Part shown: piece after piece, positions 22,755-29,304 of the stretch | How the letters are laid out: each line of letters begins with the position of its first letter | Numbering within the stretch: the stretch's first letter is position 1 | Assembly (NCBI GenBank): GCA_900473915.1 | Contig: UCNG01000030.1 | Coordinates: 1 to 41,716 of the forward strand | Direction of reading: 5' to 3' | Length of the DNA stretch: 41,716 nucleotides | Origin: Hyphomicrobiales bacterium | GTDB taxonomy: Bacteria > Pseudomonadota > Alphaproteobacteria > Rhizobiales > Rhizobiaceae | Translations under genes and position numbers: made by a program | The notes under the pieces: generated by a model | The model's input: the letters and a program-made list of their open reading frames with translations, nothing else | Told to the model about the DNA's origin: nothing | Databases searched by the model: none

Positions 22755-22982
22755 TCACTGACTCCGCTCGACCGCGAAGCTTGGGGCGTCGTCGCCTTTG
22801 CCTTCCTGCAGGAAGTCGATTAGTTCACCCATTAATGCTTCGGCTACAGGTTTGATCATTGCCAATTCGATGGTACCTGTATCTGTTTTGAGAGTGAGAA
22901 TTCCGACCAGAGGATCATGGTTGAGCACGGTATAGCCCGCACCTAGAATTTTGTTGAAGCCGGTACGACCGATTTTAGCCAT
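22755..22982 (-). CDS. Hypothetical small protein
   Basis: 75 residues from ATG 22982, chosen because ATGGAGGAAACA places GGAGG 5 bases upstream; the first ATG (22994) lies within the ribosome site itself. Beta-rich N-terminus (GRTGFNKILGAGYTVLNHDPLVGILTLKTDTG) and helical C-terminus. Not recognised; forms a two-gene minus-strand unit with the next gene. Confidence 0.6.
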   Translation of the reverse strand: MAKIGRTGFNKILGAGYTVLNHDPLVGILTLKTDTGTIELAMIKPVAEALMGELIDFLQEGKGDDAPSFAVERSQ

Positions 22983-23061
22983 TGTTTCCTCCATCAGGTT
23001 CGGATCAGCTAACCTCTATCACTAAAAATTGGAGAGAACGATACGCGGTTCGGCTCGACGG

Positions 23062-23445
23062 TCAGGGGCGCTTCGCCAGGCGCTCGGAGATTCTGGCGCG
23101 ATTGATAGCTACGGCATCTTCGGTCGGCTCCCAATCATTGCACCATACATCGGGGAAGCCGTCTAGCAGTTGATCGATGTTGGTAAACTGCGGGGAATAT
23201 CCACGCGCGAGCATTTCGTCGATAATCGCTGCCTGTCTTTTGGCGAGGTAGCCAAGCCGGGGATAGAAAAAGCGAACGTGCCCCTTACCCAAGGTATAAA
23301 CGGATGGGTTGCGGGCATCCGTGGGTGCCTCTCCTCGCTCTATCGCTGAGCGCACCAAAGCGAAAACACGCGGTAATTCCCTATACTCGGCTACAAGATG
23401 GGGGCCGGTTAATTCTGACGGGTCTACGCAATTAATACGAGTCAC
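23062..23445 (-). CDS. denV: Pyrimidine dimer DNA glycosylase (T4 DenV type)
   Basis: 127 residues from GTG 23445, which aligns with the start of T4 endonuclease V (TRIN). Catalytic Thr2 and Glu23 are present, with the family signature HLVAEYRELPRVF (16-28) and LGKGHVRFFYPRLGYLAKRQ. The enzyme removes UV cyclobutane pyrimidine dimers and nicks the abasic site. The protein stops right after AKRP, about 11 residues short of T4 DenV, so the aromatic C-terminal segment used for dimer recognition in T4 is missing. The ribosome site is weak. Possibly partly impaired, or a natural short form. Confidence 0.9.
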   Translation of the reverse strand: MTRINCVDPSELTGPHLVAEYRELPRVFALVRSAIERGEAPTDARNPSVYTLGKGHVRFFYPRLGYLAKRQAAIIDEMLARGYSPQFTNIDQLLDGFPDVWCNDWEPTEDAVAINRARISERLAKRP

Positions 23446-23966
23446 AGTGCCACTTAACGCTCTGCTATTTTGAAAGCGGGGGGTATAGCCGGGAATCTCA
23501 GATTCAGGCAAGTACCGCTGGCGCCAAATGTACCTTGCCAGCCGCCCAATACAACCCGATGTCACAATCAAAATACAACTTCTGATACTGCGCACTTCTT
23601 TGTGCGCACTTCTCGAAAAGACCTAAAAGAAGTTCGCAAATGCACGCTGCTTTTGGTGCGTAAGTGTTCTTATATAGAAACTTACGCACAAAGCGCGCGG
23701 CGCGCAGTTCTCGAGTTTTGAGAAGTGCGCACTTTTCCTGATTTTTGCCAATTCCAGAATACAACCTGATTTGAGGTCGGGCGCAAAATTTTCGCCACGC
23801 TGCGTCGGCCATTAACACCACATTTATTGAGGCGCTGCACACTCGCATCGTCTCTACCACTTTCTGCTTGACACATTCGTTCGAGACTCATTCCATCTTT
23901 ATATCGGACTACCATCCGATTCACGCCGCCACCAACGGCACACCGCAATAAACACGAGGAGCTCAC
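23446..23966. other. Gene-free stretch with repeats and palindromes
   Basis: About 520 bases without a convincing gene. It contains: four copies of GAAGTKCGCA (23589-23598 and 23603-23612 inverted; 23629-23638 with T; 23722-23731); a long inverted repeat GTGCGCACTTCTC (23602-23614)/GAGAAGTGCGCAC (23720-23732); inside it a hairpin GTGCGTAAGT (23656-23665)/ACTTACGCAC (23680-23689) with an AT-rich loop; and direct repeats AATACAACCYGAT at 23548-23560 and 23758-23770 flanking the set. Such iteron plus palindrome clusters are typical of replication origins or multi-operator control regions; it lies just upstream of the late-side operon. Confidence 0.6.
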
Positions 23967-24476
23967 ATGGCACGCAACCGCACGCGCGCGCCTTCATCTA
24001 CGACCACGACCGCCACCAAAACACAAACCGTCCGCATCAACGGCGCTCGCGTCAAGATCACCACCAAGGCCGGGAAGGTGACCACAAAGCCCGCCTTGCC
24101 GCTCGAATGGGAATTACAGGCGGCACAAGTAGCCAGCCTGCGCCGCCTGCCACAGTACCAGCGCCAGTTCCTGCTGGCGGGTGACATGAACGCCAGCAAG
24201 CGCGGGCCAAGAGCCCAGGCTCAGGCAATCGCAACAGGAATGACCAGCGGCGAACCTGACCTTCGCATCTATGGCGAATACGGGCGTCTGCTGATGATCG
24301 AAAACAAGGTCGGGCAGGGAAGGCTGTCGCCGGCCCAGAAAGACCGCCACGCTGCCCTACAGCGGCTTGGCTACACGGTTCTGGTCATTCGGGCCACCAC
24401 AACGACAGAAGCCGCTGAGCAGGCCGTTACGGCGGTTCTGGAATGGCTGGCACAAGAGAAGGGGAAAGCAGCATGA
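23967..24476 (+). CDS. VRR-NUC domain nuclease
   Basis: 169 residues. Disordered Thr/Arg/Lys-rich N-terminus (1-45), then a VRR-NUC PD-(D/E)XK core at about 85-150: GEPDLRIYG with catalytic Asp, LLMIENKVGQGRLSPAQ with Glu-X-Lys, and LGYTVLVIR. VRR-NUC proteins of phages are proposed structure-specific nucleases near DNA-processing or packaging genes. It opens a three-gene unit with a CACGAGGAG leader behind the repeat-rich stretch, so this unit may be the start of the late region. Confidence 0.85.
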   Translation: MARNRTRAPSSTTTTATKTQTVRINGARVKITTKAGKVTTKPALPLEWELQAAQVASLRRLPQYQRQFLLAGDMNASKRGPRAQAQAIATGMTSGEPDLRIYGEYGRLLMIENKVGQGRLSPAQKDRHAALQRLGYTVLVIRATTTTEAAEQAVTAVLEWLAQEKGKAA

Positions 24477-24676
24477 AGCAGAAACTGAAAGACAAATATT
24501 TCGCCGCGAATGACAACTGCCCGATCGATGAAGACCAGCATTCATCATCTCCATATGCACGAGACTTGGAACTAAGAGGCTGGCAGACGGCGGCAATTAA
24601 GCGCCGGGAAGAATTCGAGTTCTATGCGGTCGACGGCGTGTACCTGTCGGATCTTCTGAATGAGCGGGCAGCTTGA
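24473..24676 (+). CDS. Hypothetical small protein with NDN motif
   Basis: 67 residues, not recognised. The N-terminus has KYFAANDNCPIDEDQ, another copy of the ANDN peptide; the C-terminus is charged (RREEFEFYAVDGVYLSDLLNERAA). ATG 24473 overlaps the TGA of the VRR-NUC gene (ATGA). Probably co-produced with both neighbours. Confidence 0.65.
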   Translation: MKQKLKDKYFAANDNCPIDEDQHSSSPYARDLELRGWQTAAIKRREEFEFYAVDGVYLSDLLNERAA

Positions 24677-25473
24677 TGGGAAATGTGATCTATCTGGACC
24701 GAGCAGCACGGGCCAAGCAGGAAACCAAGGCAATGGCCACGCAATTGCGACGCATCAAACAGCGCCAGTCGATCGGTGATCCTGCTGTCCCTGCGAATGA
24801 TAACGAGGATTTTCCACTGCTGGCGGTTTTGCGCCGAGACAAGCTGCACGGCTACATCGAACTGGTTATGCAATATCGTCGGCTTGTCGCCGTCGCCGAC
24901 GCCGAGCCACTTAAGGGCCAAGACTATGGATATGATGCTGGCCTGCACGCTGCTCAAGAAAGCAAACGCTTGAAAGGCACTGAAGAGGTTGAGGCTGCCG
25001 CAGCGCGGAACTGGGAAGGTGGTGTGAAAGGCGGAGAAATTGAATATTCCGGTAAGCTCCGCAGAAGCAAGGGAGCTTATGCCCTTCCTGCCATGCGCAA
25101 GGTGAACGTCAAAGTCGATGCCTACTTCGAGAACGACGACGGCACGGTTCCAATACCCAAGACCGGTAAGACGCCGAGCCTCAGTTTGAAATTCACCGAC
25201 GATTTGCTGCTCGAGAAAATCGACACAAGACCGATACTTGCCTATCTGCGGTCAAGGCTTGGGCCGCTCCTCGAACCATTTGAGGATGCGGTGCTGGGCG
25301 GGCAGACGCTGGCCGAAATAGGCGAGAAAGACGGCTTCAAGCACAAGCAGGCAACTGCAGCGGGAAGGTCTCTTGTTTTCCGCGGGCTAGCTGCGGTGCG
25401 GGGCGCTATGGACGATCTGGAGCTTCATCCCCTGGCGTATCGAAACATTTGGAATATCGCACAACCTGCGTAG
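24676..25473 (+). CDS. Possible late transcription regulator
   Basis: 265 residues, no sure family. Basic N-terminus, PANDNEDF at about 40-47, a central beta-rich part and, near the C-terminus, a helix-turn-helix-like stretch (GQTLAEIGEKDGFKHKQATAAGRSLVFRGLAAVRGAM, about 217-253) with the look of sigma-4/ArpU-type domains. Its place, last before the terminator and packaging genes, is where late activators or antiterminators usually lie. The regulator role is inferred from position and HTH. ATG 24676 is coupled to the upstream stop (TTGATG). Confidence 0.6.
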   Translation: MGNVIYLDRAARAKQETKAMATQLRRIKQRQSIGDPAVPANDNEDFPLLAVLRRDKLHGYIELVMQYRRLVAVADAEPLKGQDYGYDAGLHAAQESKRLKGTEEVEAAAARNWEGGVKGGEIEYSGKLRRSKGAYALPAMRKVNVKVDAYFENDDGTVPIPKTGKTPSLSLKFTDDLLLEKIDTRPILAYLRSRLGPLLEPFEDAVLGGQTLAEIGEKDGFKHKQATAAGRSLVFRGLAAVRGAMDDLELHPLAYRNIWNIAQPA

Positions 25474-25519
25474 TGCACCCCGATCCACTTCAACTCCCCA
25501 ATGAGGGGAAGACTACATC

Positions 25520-25545
25520 AAGGCCGCCATGCGCGGCCTTTTCAT
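25520..25545 (+). terminator. Intrinsic terminator
   Basis: AAGGCCGC, CAT, GCGCGGCCTT followed by TTCATTT, just downstream of the putative late regulator. Separates it from the DUF983 gene. Confidence 0.75.
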
Positions 25546-25630
25546 TTCAGTGCGGTTACAAGAGCCGCCCCTGTCGGCATTGCCGGTGGGGTAACTATTC
25601 CAGCGCCGTTTCTCCTCCGGCTGCTGGTTC

Positions 25631-25664
25631 GGCGGGTTGAGCCTATTGCGGTAGGCTCCCCGCC
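25631..25664. other. Strong stem-loop upstream of DUF983 gene
   Basis: GGCGGG, TT bulge, GAGCCTA, loop TTGCGG, TAGGCTC, CCCGCC: 13 base pairs. No T run follows on either strand, so a structured leader or processing site is more likely than a terminator. The rest of 25546-25723 shows no gene. Confidence 0.55.
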
Positions 25665-25692
25665 GGCACGATTGGCTTGATTGATTGTTGGG

Positions 25693-25716
25693 TCCTCCTA
25701 ATTGATAGTTGGAGGA
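25693..25716 (+). promoter_or_regulatory. Hairpin enclosing the DUF983 ribosome binding site
   Basis: TCCTCC (25693-25698) can pair with GGAGGA (25711-25716), the Shine-Dalgarno 7 bases before ATG 25724, across a 12-base loop. This would lower initiation unless opened by heat, protein or RNA. The CUCC strand also resembles the anti-Shine-Dalgarno loops of the sRNA at 12865-12984. Confidence 0.45.
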
Positions 25717-25723
25717 GCCAGAC

Positions 25724-26113
25724 ATGACGTATTCCGCAACGAACAGTCCGTTTCGTACCGGTGTCCGAGGACTATGCCCGAGGTGCCAACAAGGACACCT
25801 GTTCAAGGGCTATCTAACACTAGCCAAGCAGTGCGAGGTTTGCGGTCTGGACTATTCGTTCGCCGATCCCGCTGACGGCCCCGCATTCTTTTCGATGTCG
25901 ATCGCCGCGGTGCCTGCGCTGCTATTCGGTATCTGGTTGCAATCAGTTTTTGATCCACCGATCTGGGTTCATGCAATCACGACCCTGCCAATCATCGTGA
26001 TTGCATGTGTTCTGTTGTTGAGACCAATTAAAGGCTGGTTGGTCTGCTCCCAGTATTTTCATAAAGCTGAGGAAGGAAGGATTGATACCGACTGGCGGCC
26101 AGGTCCGCGATAG
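25724..26113 (+). CDS. DUF983 family membrane protein
   Basis: 129 residues. Zinc-ribbon-like N-terminus (GLCPRCQQGHLF and CEVCGLDYSFADPADGPAFF; two CxxC pairs), then two transmembrane segments (about 54-75 and 87-107) and the terminal LLRPIKGWLVCSQYFHKAEEGR. This is the usual DUF983 architecture, common in alphaproteobacterial chromosomes and not a normal phage gene, so it was probably picked up from a host. Function of the family is not established. Convergent with the DUF883-like gene. Confidence 0.85.
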   Translation: MTYSATNSPFRTGVRGLCPRCQQGHLFKGYLTLAKQCEVCGLDYSFADPADGPAFFSMSIAAVPALLFGIWLQSVFDPPIWVHAITTLPIIVIACVLLLRPIKGWLVCSQYFHKAEEGRIDTDWRPGPR

Positions 26114-26142
26114 TCTGTTTCAACTGGCTGGCTCAACGGAAT

Positions 26143-26442
26143 CTACCGGTGACGACTGCCGCGGCCCTTCATGAGCATGCATGCAACCAAGGCCACCAGA
26201 CCGACGGATGCCCACGCCGATGCGGTTCCGGGATTTTCGCGTGCGTATTGCACAGCACGTTGACCATGTTCACGTGCCCCTTCGGCGAGCACATTCACCA
26301 CGTCCTTCGTGGATGCGAGGGCGTTGTCGGTTGCGCCGGATAGATTCCCGAGATGATCTGACAATCGGGACGATAGGCTGCTGATTTCCTTGCGCAGTGC
26401 GTCGATTTGTTCGGAAAGCATGCCTTCGGTGGTCTGTGCCAT
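26143..26442 (-). CDS. ElaB/YqjD-like DUF883 protein
   Basis: 99 residues. Helical, coiled-coil-prone N-terminus (SEQIDALRKEISSLSSRLSDHLGNL) and the typical C-terminus YARENPGTASAWASVGLVALVACMLMKGRG, a single membrane anchor. In E. coli the relatives anchor ribosomes at the inner membrane in stationary phase. Start at ATG 26442 with GGAG 6 bases upstream. Host-like cargo gene; with DUF983 it forms a convergent pair between the early and packaging regions. Confidence 0.8.
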   Translation of the reverse strand: MAQTTEGMLSEQIDALRKEISSLSSRLSDHLGNLSGATDNALASTKDVVNVLAEGAREHGQRAVQYARENPGTASAWASVGLVALVACMLMKGRGSRHR

Positions 26443-26507
26443 TTCATTCTCCTTTTCGATTACGAGGAGAGAACGGGCGTCATCGATTAATTGTTCCATT
26501 CAATTTC

Positions 26508-26583
26508 AGCGGGCAAGAGCGCTGGTGTGCTCGCCGGTCTCATAAGCCGGATATGATCGATTCGATCCCGATGCCCGCAACCA
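26508..26583 (+). tRNA. tRNA-Met-like gene (anticodon CAT), degenerate
   Basis: 76 bases folding as a full cloverleaf: acceptor AGCGGGC/GCCCGCA (first pair A-A mismatched), D arm GAGC/GCTC, anticodon arm CCGGT/GCCGG with loop CTCATAA (anticodon 26541-26543), T arm ATCGA/CCGAT (last pair A-C) with loop TTCGATC, encoded CCA. Mismatches at 1-72 and 53-61 and an unusual D loop mean it may be poorly functional or specialised. CAT could also be read as Ile after lysidine modification. The anticodon stem lacks the three G-C pairs of initiator tRNA, so elongator type. Confidence 0.75.
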
Positions 26584-26587
26584 ATTG

Positions 26588-26613
26588 AAGAGCAGCTGAC
26601 TCTTAATCAGCTG
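26588..26613 (+). other. Isolated tRNA-Lys(CTT) anticodon arm
   Basis: AAGAGCAGCTGACTCTTAAT then CAGC reproduces the D-stem-to-anticodon-arm segment of bacterial tRNA-Lys(CTT). It forms a perfect 7-base-pair stem CAGCTGA/TCAGCTG (26593-26599, 26607-26613) around loop CTCTTAA. No acceptor or T arm is present. It follows the tRNA-Met-like gene by 4 bases and precedes the HNH gene. Either a tRNA relic or a free-standing anticodon mimic. Confidence 0.65.
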
Positions 26614-26626
26614 TGCGAAGGTAAGC

Positions 26627-26938
26627 ATGGCCAGACGTGATCAGCGCAGCACAGAAGCCAGTGCTTACCGCAAGCTCTACAAGACCGCACGCTGGCAACG
26701 CTTACGTGAGCGGCAACTGACTGCACATCCATTGTGTGCGTATTGCTTACAGCAAGAGGACGTAACACCAGCGACGGTGTGTGACCATGTCAGGCCACAT
26801 AAAGGCGATGAGGCGCTGTTCTTTGACCCAGACAACCTCCAAAGCCTCTGCGCACCATGCCATGACCGCATCAAACAGCGCGAAGAGCTCGGCCAAGACG
26901 TCGTTCGGTTTGGTCCCGATGGATGGCCGGTCGATTGA
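26627..26938 (+). CDS. HNH endonuclease of the packaging module
   Basis: 103 residues. HNH core: C37-X2-C40 (CAYC), DH at about 53-54 (CDHVRPHKG), NLQSLC and CxxCH (APCHDR). This is the small HNH protein found directly before terminase genes in HK97-type phages, where it works with the large terminase in cos cleavage/packaging. AAGG precedes ATG 26627. Confidence 0.9.
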   Translation: MARRDQRSTEASAYRKLYKTARWQRLRERQLTAHPLCAYCLQQEDVTPATVCDHVRPHKGDEALFFDPDNLQSLCAPCHDRIKQREELGQDVVRFGPDGWPVD

Positions 26939-27048
26939 TCGACCCCGGGGGCGTCAAAAAGTCCAGAGGCCCATCAGCCCCGGACCGGCGGGGTCCGACA
27001 GCGCACGCATCTGCAATTCAAAACATGACCCCATAAGGATTTCATTCC

Positions 27049-27435
27049 ATGGCAAAGCCGAGAAATCCCCTCGGCAAAGCGAAGGTCGAGGGTCGCGACA
27101 AAATCAATGCCGGTCGGTACAAAAACCGCGCCGAACCGGCCGCAAACGGCCCTCTTGGGGCTCCTCCCGTATGGTTGAAAGACAGCGCTGAGATCAAGGC
27201 GAAGTCAGCCTGGAAGCTTTTCGCGAAAGAGCTGCCGTGGTTGAATGAATCGCATCGCACGCTCGTCGGTATGGCATCGACTATTCAGGGCCGCATCATG
27301 GCTGGGCAGGAAGTTGGTGTGCAGGCAATGAACCTGCTTCGCCAGATGCTGGGCCAGATGGGTGCGACGCCGGCTGACGCGTCCAAGGTCGCGACGCCTG
27401 ACGAGGGCGAGGAAAAGGATGATCTGCTTGACTGA
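27049..27435 (+). CDS. terS: Terminase small subunit (P27-like)
   Basis: 128 residues. Basic, disordered N-terminus, then PPVWLKDSAEIKAKSAWKLFAKELPWLNESHRTLVGMASTIQGRI, the typical P27-type small terminase segment, and an acidic C-terminus (ATPDEGEEKDDLLD). It recognises the packaging site and recruits the large subunit. ATAAGGA precedes ATG 27049, and its end overlaps the large terminase start. Confidence 0.85.
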   Translation: MAKPRNPLGKAKVEGRDKINAGRYKNRAEPAANGPLGAPPVWLKDSAEIKAKSAWKLFAKELPWLNESHRTLVGMASTIQGRIMAGQEVGVQAMNLLRQMLGQMGATPADASKVATPDEGEEKDDLLD

Positions 27436-29287
27436 TATGCTTGCGCTTGAGCGTGTGAGCGCTTATGCGCAAGCTGTCATTGATGGCAGAGAAGTTGCCG
27501 GCCCTCACGTTCGCAATGCCTGCCGCCGTCATTTCGACGATCTCGAACATGGGCACGAGCGCGGGCTATATTGGGACGACGATGCTGCCGACCGCGTGTT
27601 TCGGTTCTTTGAAGGGCGACTCAAGCTTTCCGAAGGCCAGTTTGAAGGCAAGCCGTTCAAGCTGCATGCCTCACAGGCTTTCAAGCTTGGGTCGCTCTTC
27701 GGCTGGAAACGGGCCGACGGTTCGCGCCGCTTTCGTCGCGCCTACATCGAAGAGGGCAAAGGCAACGGTAAGTCGCCGTTTGCGGGCGGTGTCGGTTTGT
27801 ACGGGCTGATCGCGGACAAGGAGGCGGGCGCCCAGATTTATGCTGCGGCCGCCAAGAAAGAACAGGCGGGAATTCTCTTCCAGGACGCCGTTAAAATGGT
27901 GCGCGCAGCACCTGCGCTGGTCGAACGACTGAAGTTCAGCGGCGGTATCGGGCGCGAGTTCAATATCGCGCATCACAAGTCGCAATCGTTTTTTCGTCCG
28001 ATCTCGAAGGATTCCGGCAAGTCTGGCTCTGGTCCGCGTCCGCATTTTGCGCTTTGTGACGAGGTGCACGAGCATCCTGACCGCTCGACGATGGAAATGC
28101 TTGAGCGCGGCTTCAAGTTTCGTCGTCAGCCGCTGCTGCTGATGATTACCAACTCAGGCAGCGACCGAAACAGCATTTGCTGGGAAGAGCACGAGCATGC
28201 CGTCAAGGTTGCAGCAGGGACACAGACGCCGGATGAGGATTTTACCTATGTCGGCGAGGTGATCGACGACACGACATTTTCCTATGTTTGCGCGCTGGAC
28301 AAGGGCGACGATCCGCTCAAGGACGAAACCTGCTGGAAGAAGGCTAACCCGCTACTGGGCGTTATCTTGACGCAGGAATATCTGGCCGGTGTTGTCGCGC
28401 AGGCAAAGCAGATGCCGGGCAAGCTGAACGGCATTCTTCGGCTGCACTTCTGCTGCTGGACCGATGCCGACAAGGCATGGATGCCACGCGAGACCGTCGA
28501 TAGCGTAATGGATGACTTCGATCCTGAAGTCGAACACGTTGACAAACCGGTTTTCATGGGCGTCGACCTGTCGGGCAGCAAGGATATGACTGTGCTTGCA
28601 TGCGTCGTGCCTACTGGATTCAAGGAAATGGAGCGCGAGGATGGATCTACCGTCAATCTGCCGACGTTTGATGCGTGGGTTGAGGCTTGGACGCCAGCCG
28701 ATACGCTGGAAGCGCGAGAACAGGCTGACAAGGCGCCATATGCGCTTTGGGTAAAGCAGGGCTGGTTGAATGCCCCGCCCGGCAAGCGAATTCGATATGA
28801 CTTCGTAGCCTCTCGGGTCCAGCAACTCGATCAGGCGTTCGATATCAAGGCCATCGCTTACGACCGATATGCCTACGACAAGTTCCGCGAGGAAGTCGAA
28901 GCGCTCGGGTTGGACATTGAACATGTCGCACACCCGCAGGGCGGTAAGGTTCGGGCACGTCCCGAGCCAGCAAAGGTAGAAGCGGCGAAAGCTGCTGGCT
29001 TACCGCCGCCGCAAGGCTTGTGGATGCCGGGCTCGGTTCTGGCGCTCGAAAACATGATTATCGACGGTCGCATTCGATTGCGGCGCAATCCGGTACTTAT
29101 GACCGCCCTGATGGGCGCCACCTTCGATCATGACCCGCAAGACAACCGATGGTTCGTCAAGACGAAGGCATCAGTGCGCATCGACGCTGCTGTCGCTTTG
29201 GCAATGGCGGTTGGTGTGGCGATGGACGGCGCGGTTATGCCGAAAGAGTCCGTCTACAAGAAACGCGGCATCCGAATGGCCGGCTAA
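27419..29287 (+). CDS. terL: Terminase large subunit
   Basis: 622 residues. ATPase Walker A EEGKGNGKS (111-119), Walker B ALCDE (211-215), coupling motif region MITNSGS (about 242-248), and the RNase H-like nuclease with the first acidic residue in GVDLSGSKD (381-389). Packages DNA into proheads and cuts concatemers. Start ATG 27419 has GAGG 6 bases upstream and overlaps the small subunit gene; ATG 27437 is an alternative. Confidence 0.95.
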   Translation: MICLTDMLALERVSAYAQAVIDGREVAGPHVRNACRRHFDDLEHGHERGLYWDDDAADRVFRFFEGRLKLSEGQFEGKPFKLHASQAFKLGSLFGWKRADGSRRFRRAYIEEGKGNGKSPFAGGVGLYGLIADKEAGAQIYAAAAKKEQAGILFQDAVKMVRAAPALVERLKFSGGIGREFNIAHHKSQSFFRPISKDSGKSGSGPRPHFALCDEVHEHPDRSTMEMLERGFKFRRQPLLLMITNSGSDRNSICWEEHEHAVKVAAGTQTPDEDFTYVGEVIDDTTFSYVCALDKGDDPLKDETCWKKANPLLGVILTQEYLAGVVAQAKQMPGKLNGILRLHFCCWTDADKAWMPRETVDSVMDDFDPEVEHVDKPVFMGVDLSGSKDMTVLACVVPTGFKEMEREDGSTVNLPTFDAWVEAWTPADTLEAREQADKAPYALWVKQGWLNAPPGKRIRYDFVASRVQQLDQAFDIKAIAYDRYAYDKFREEVEALGLDIEHVAHPQGGKVRARPEPAKVEAAKAAGLPPPQGLWMPGSVLALENMIIDGRIRLRRNPVLMTALMGATFDHDPQDNRWFVKTKASVRIDAAVALAMAVGVAMDGAVMPKESVYKKRGIRMAG

Positions 29288-29304
29288 TCGGAACAAGGAA
29301 AGAT

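Noticed and set aside
23504-23860. 118-codon minus-strand frame upstream of the DenV-type gene
   Set aside because: It crosses the repeat and palindrome cluster, has odd composition (many Cys/Lys/Arg) and no ribosome site.
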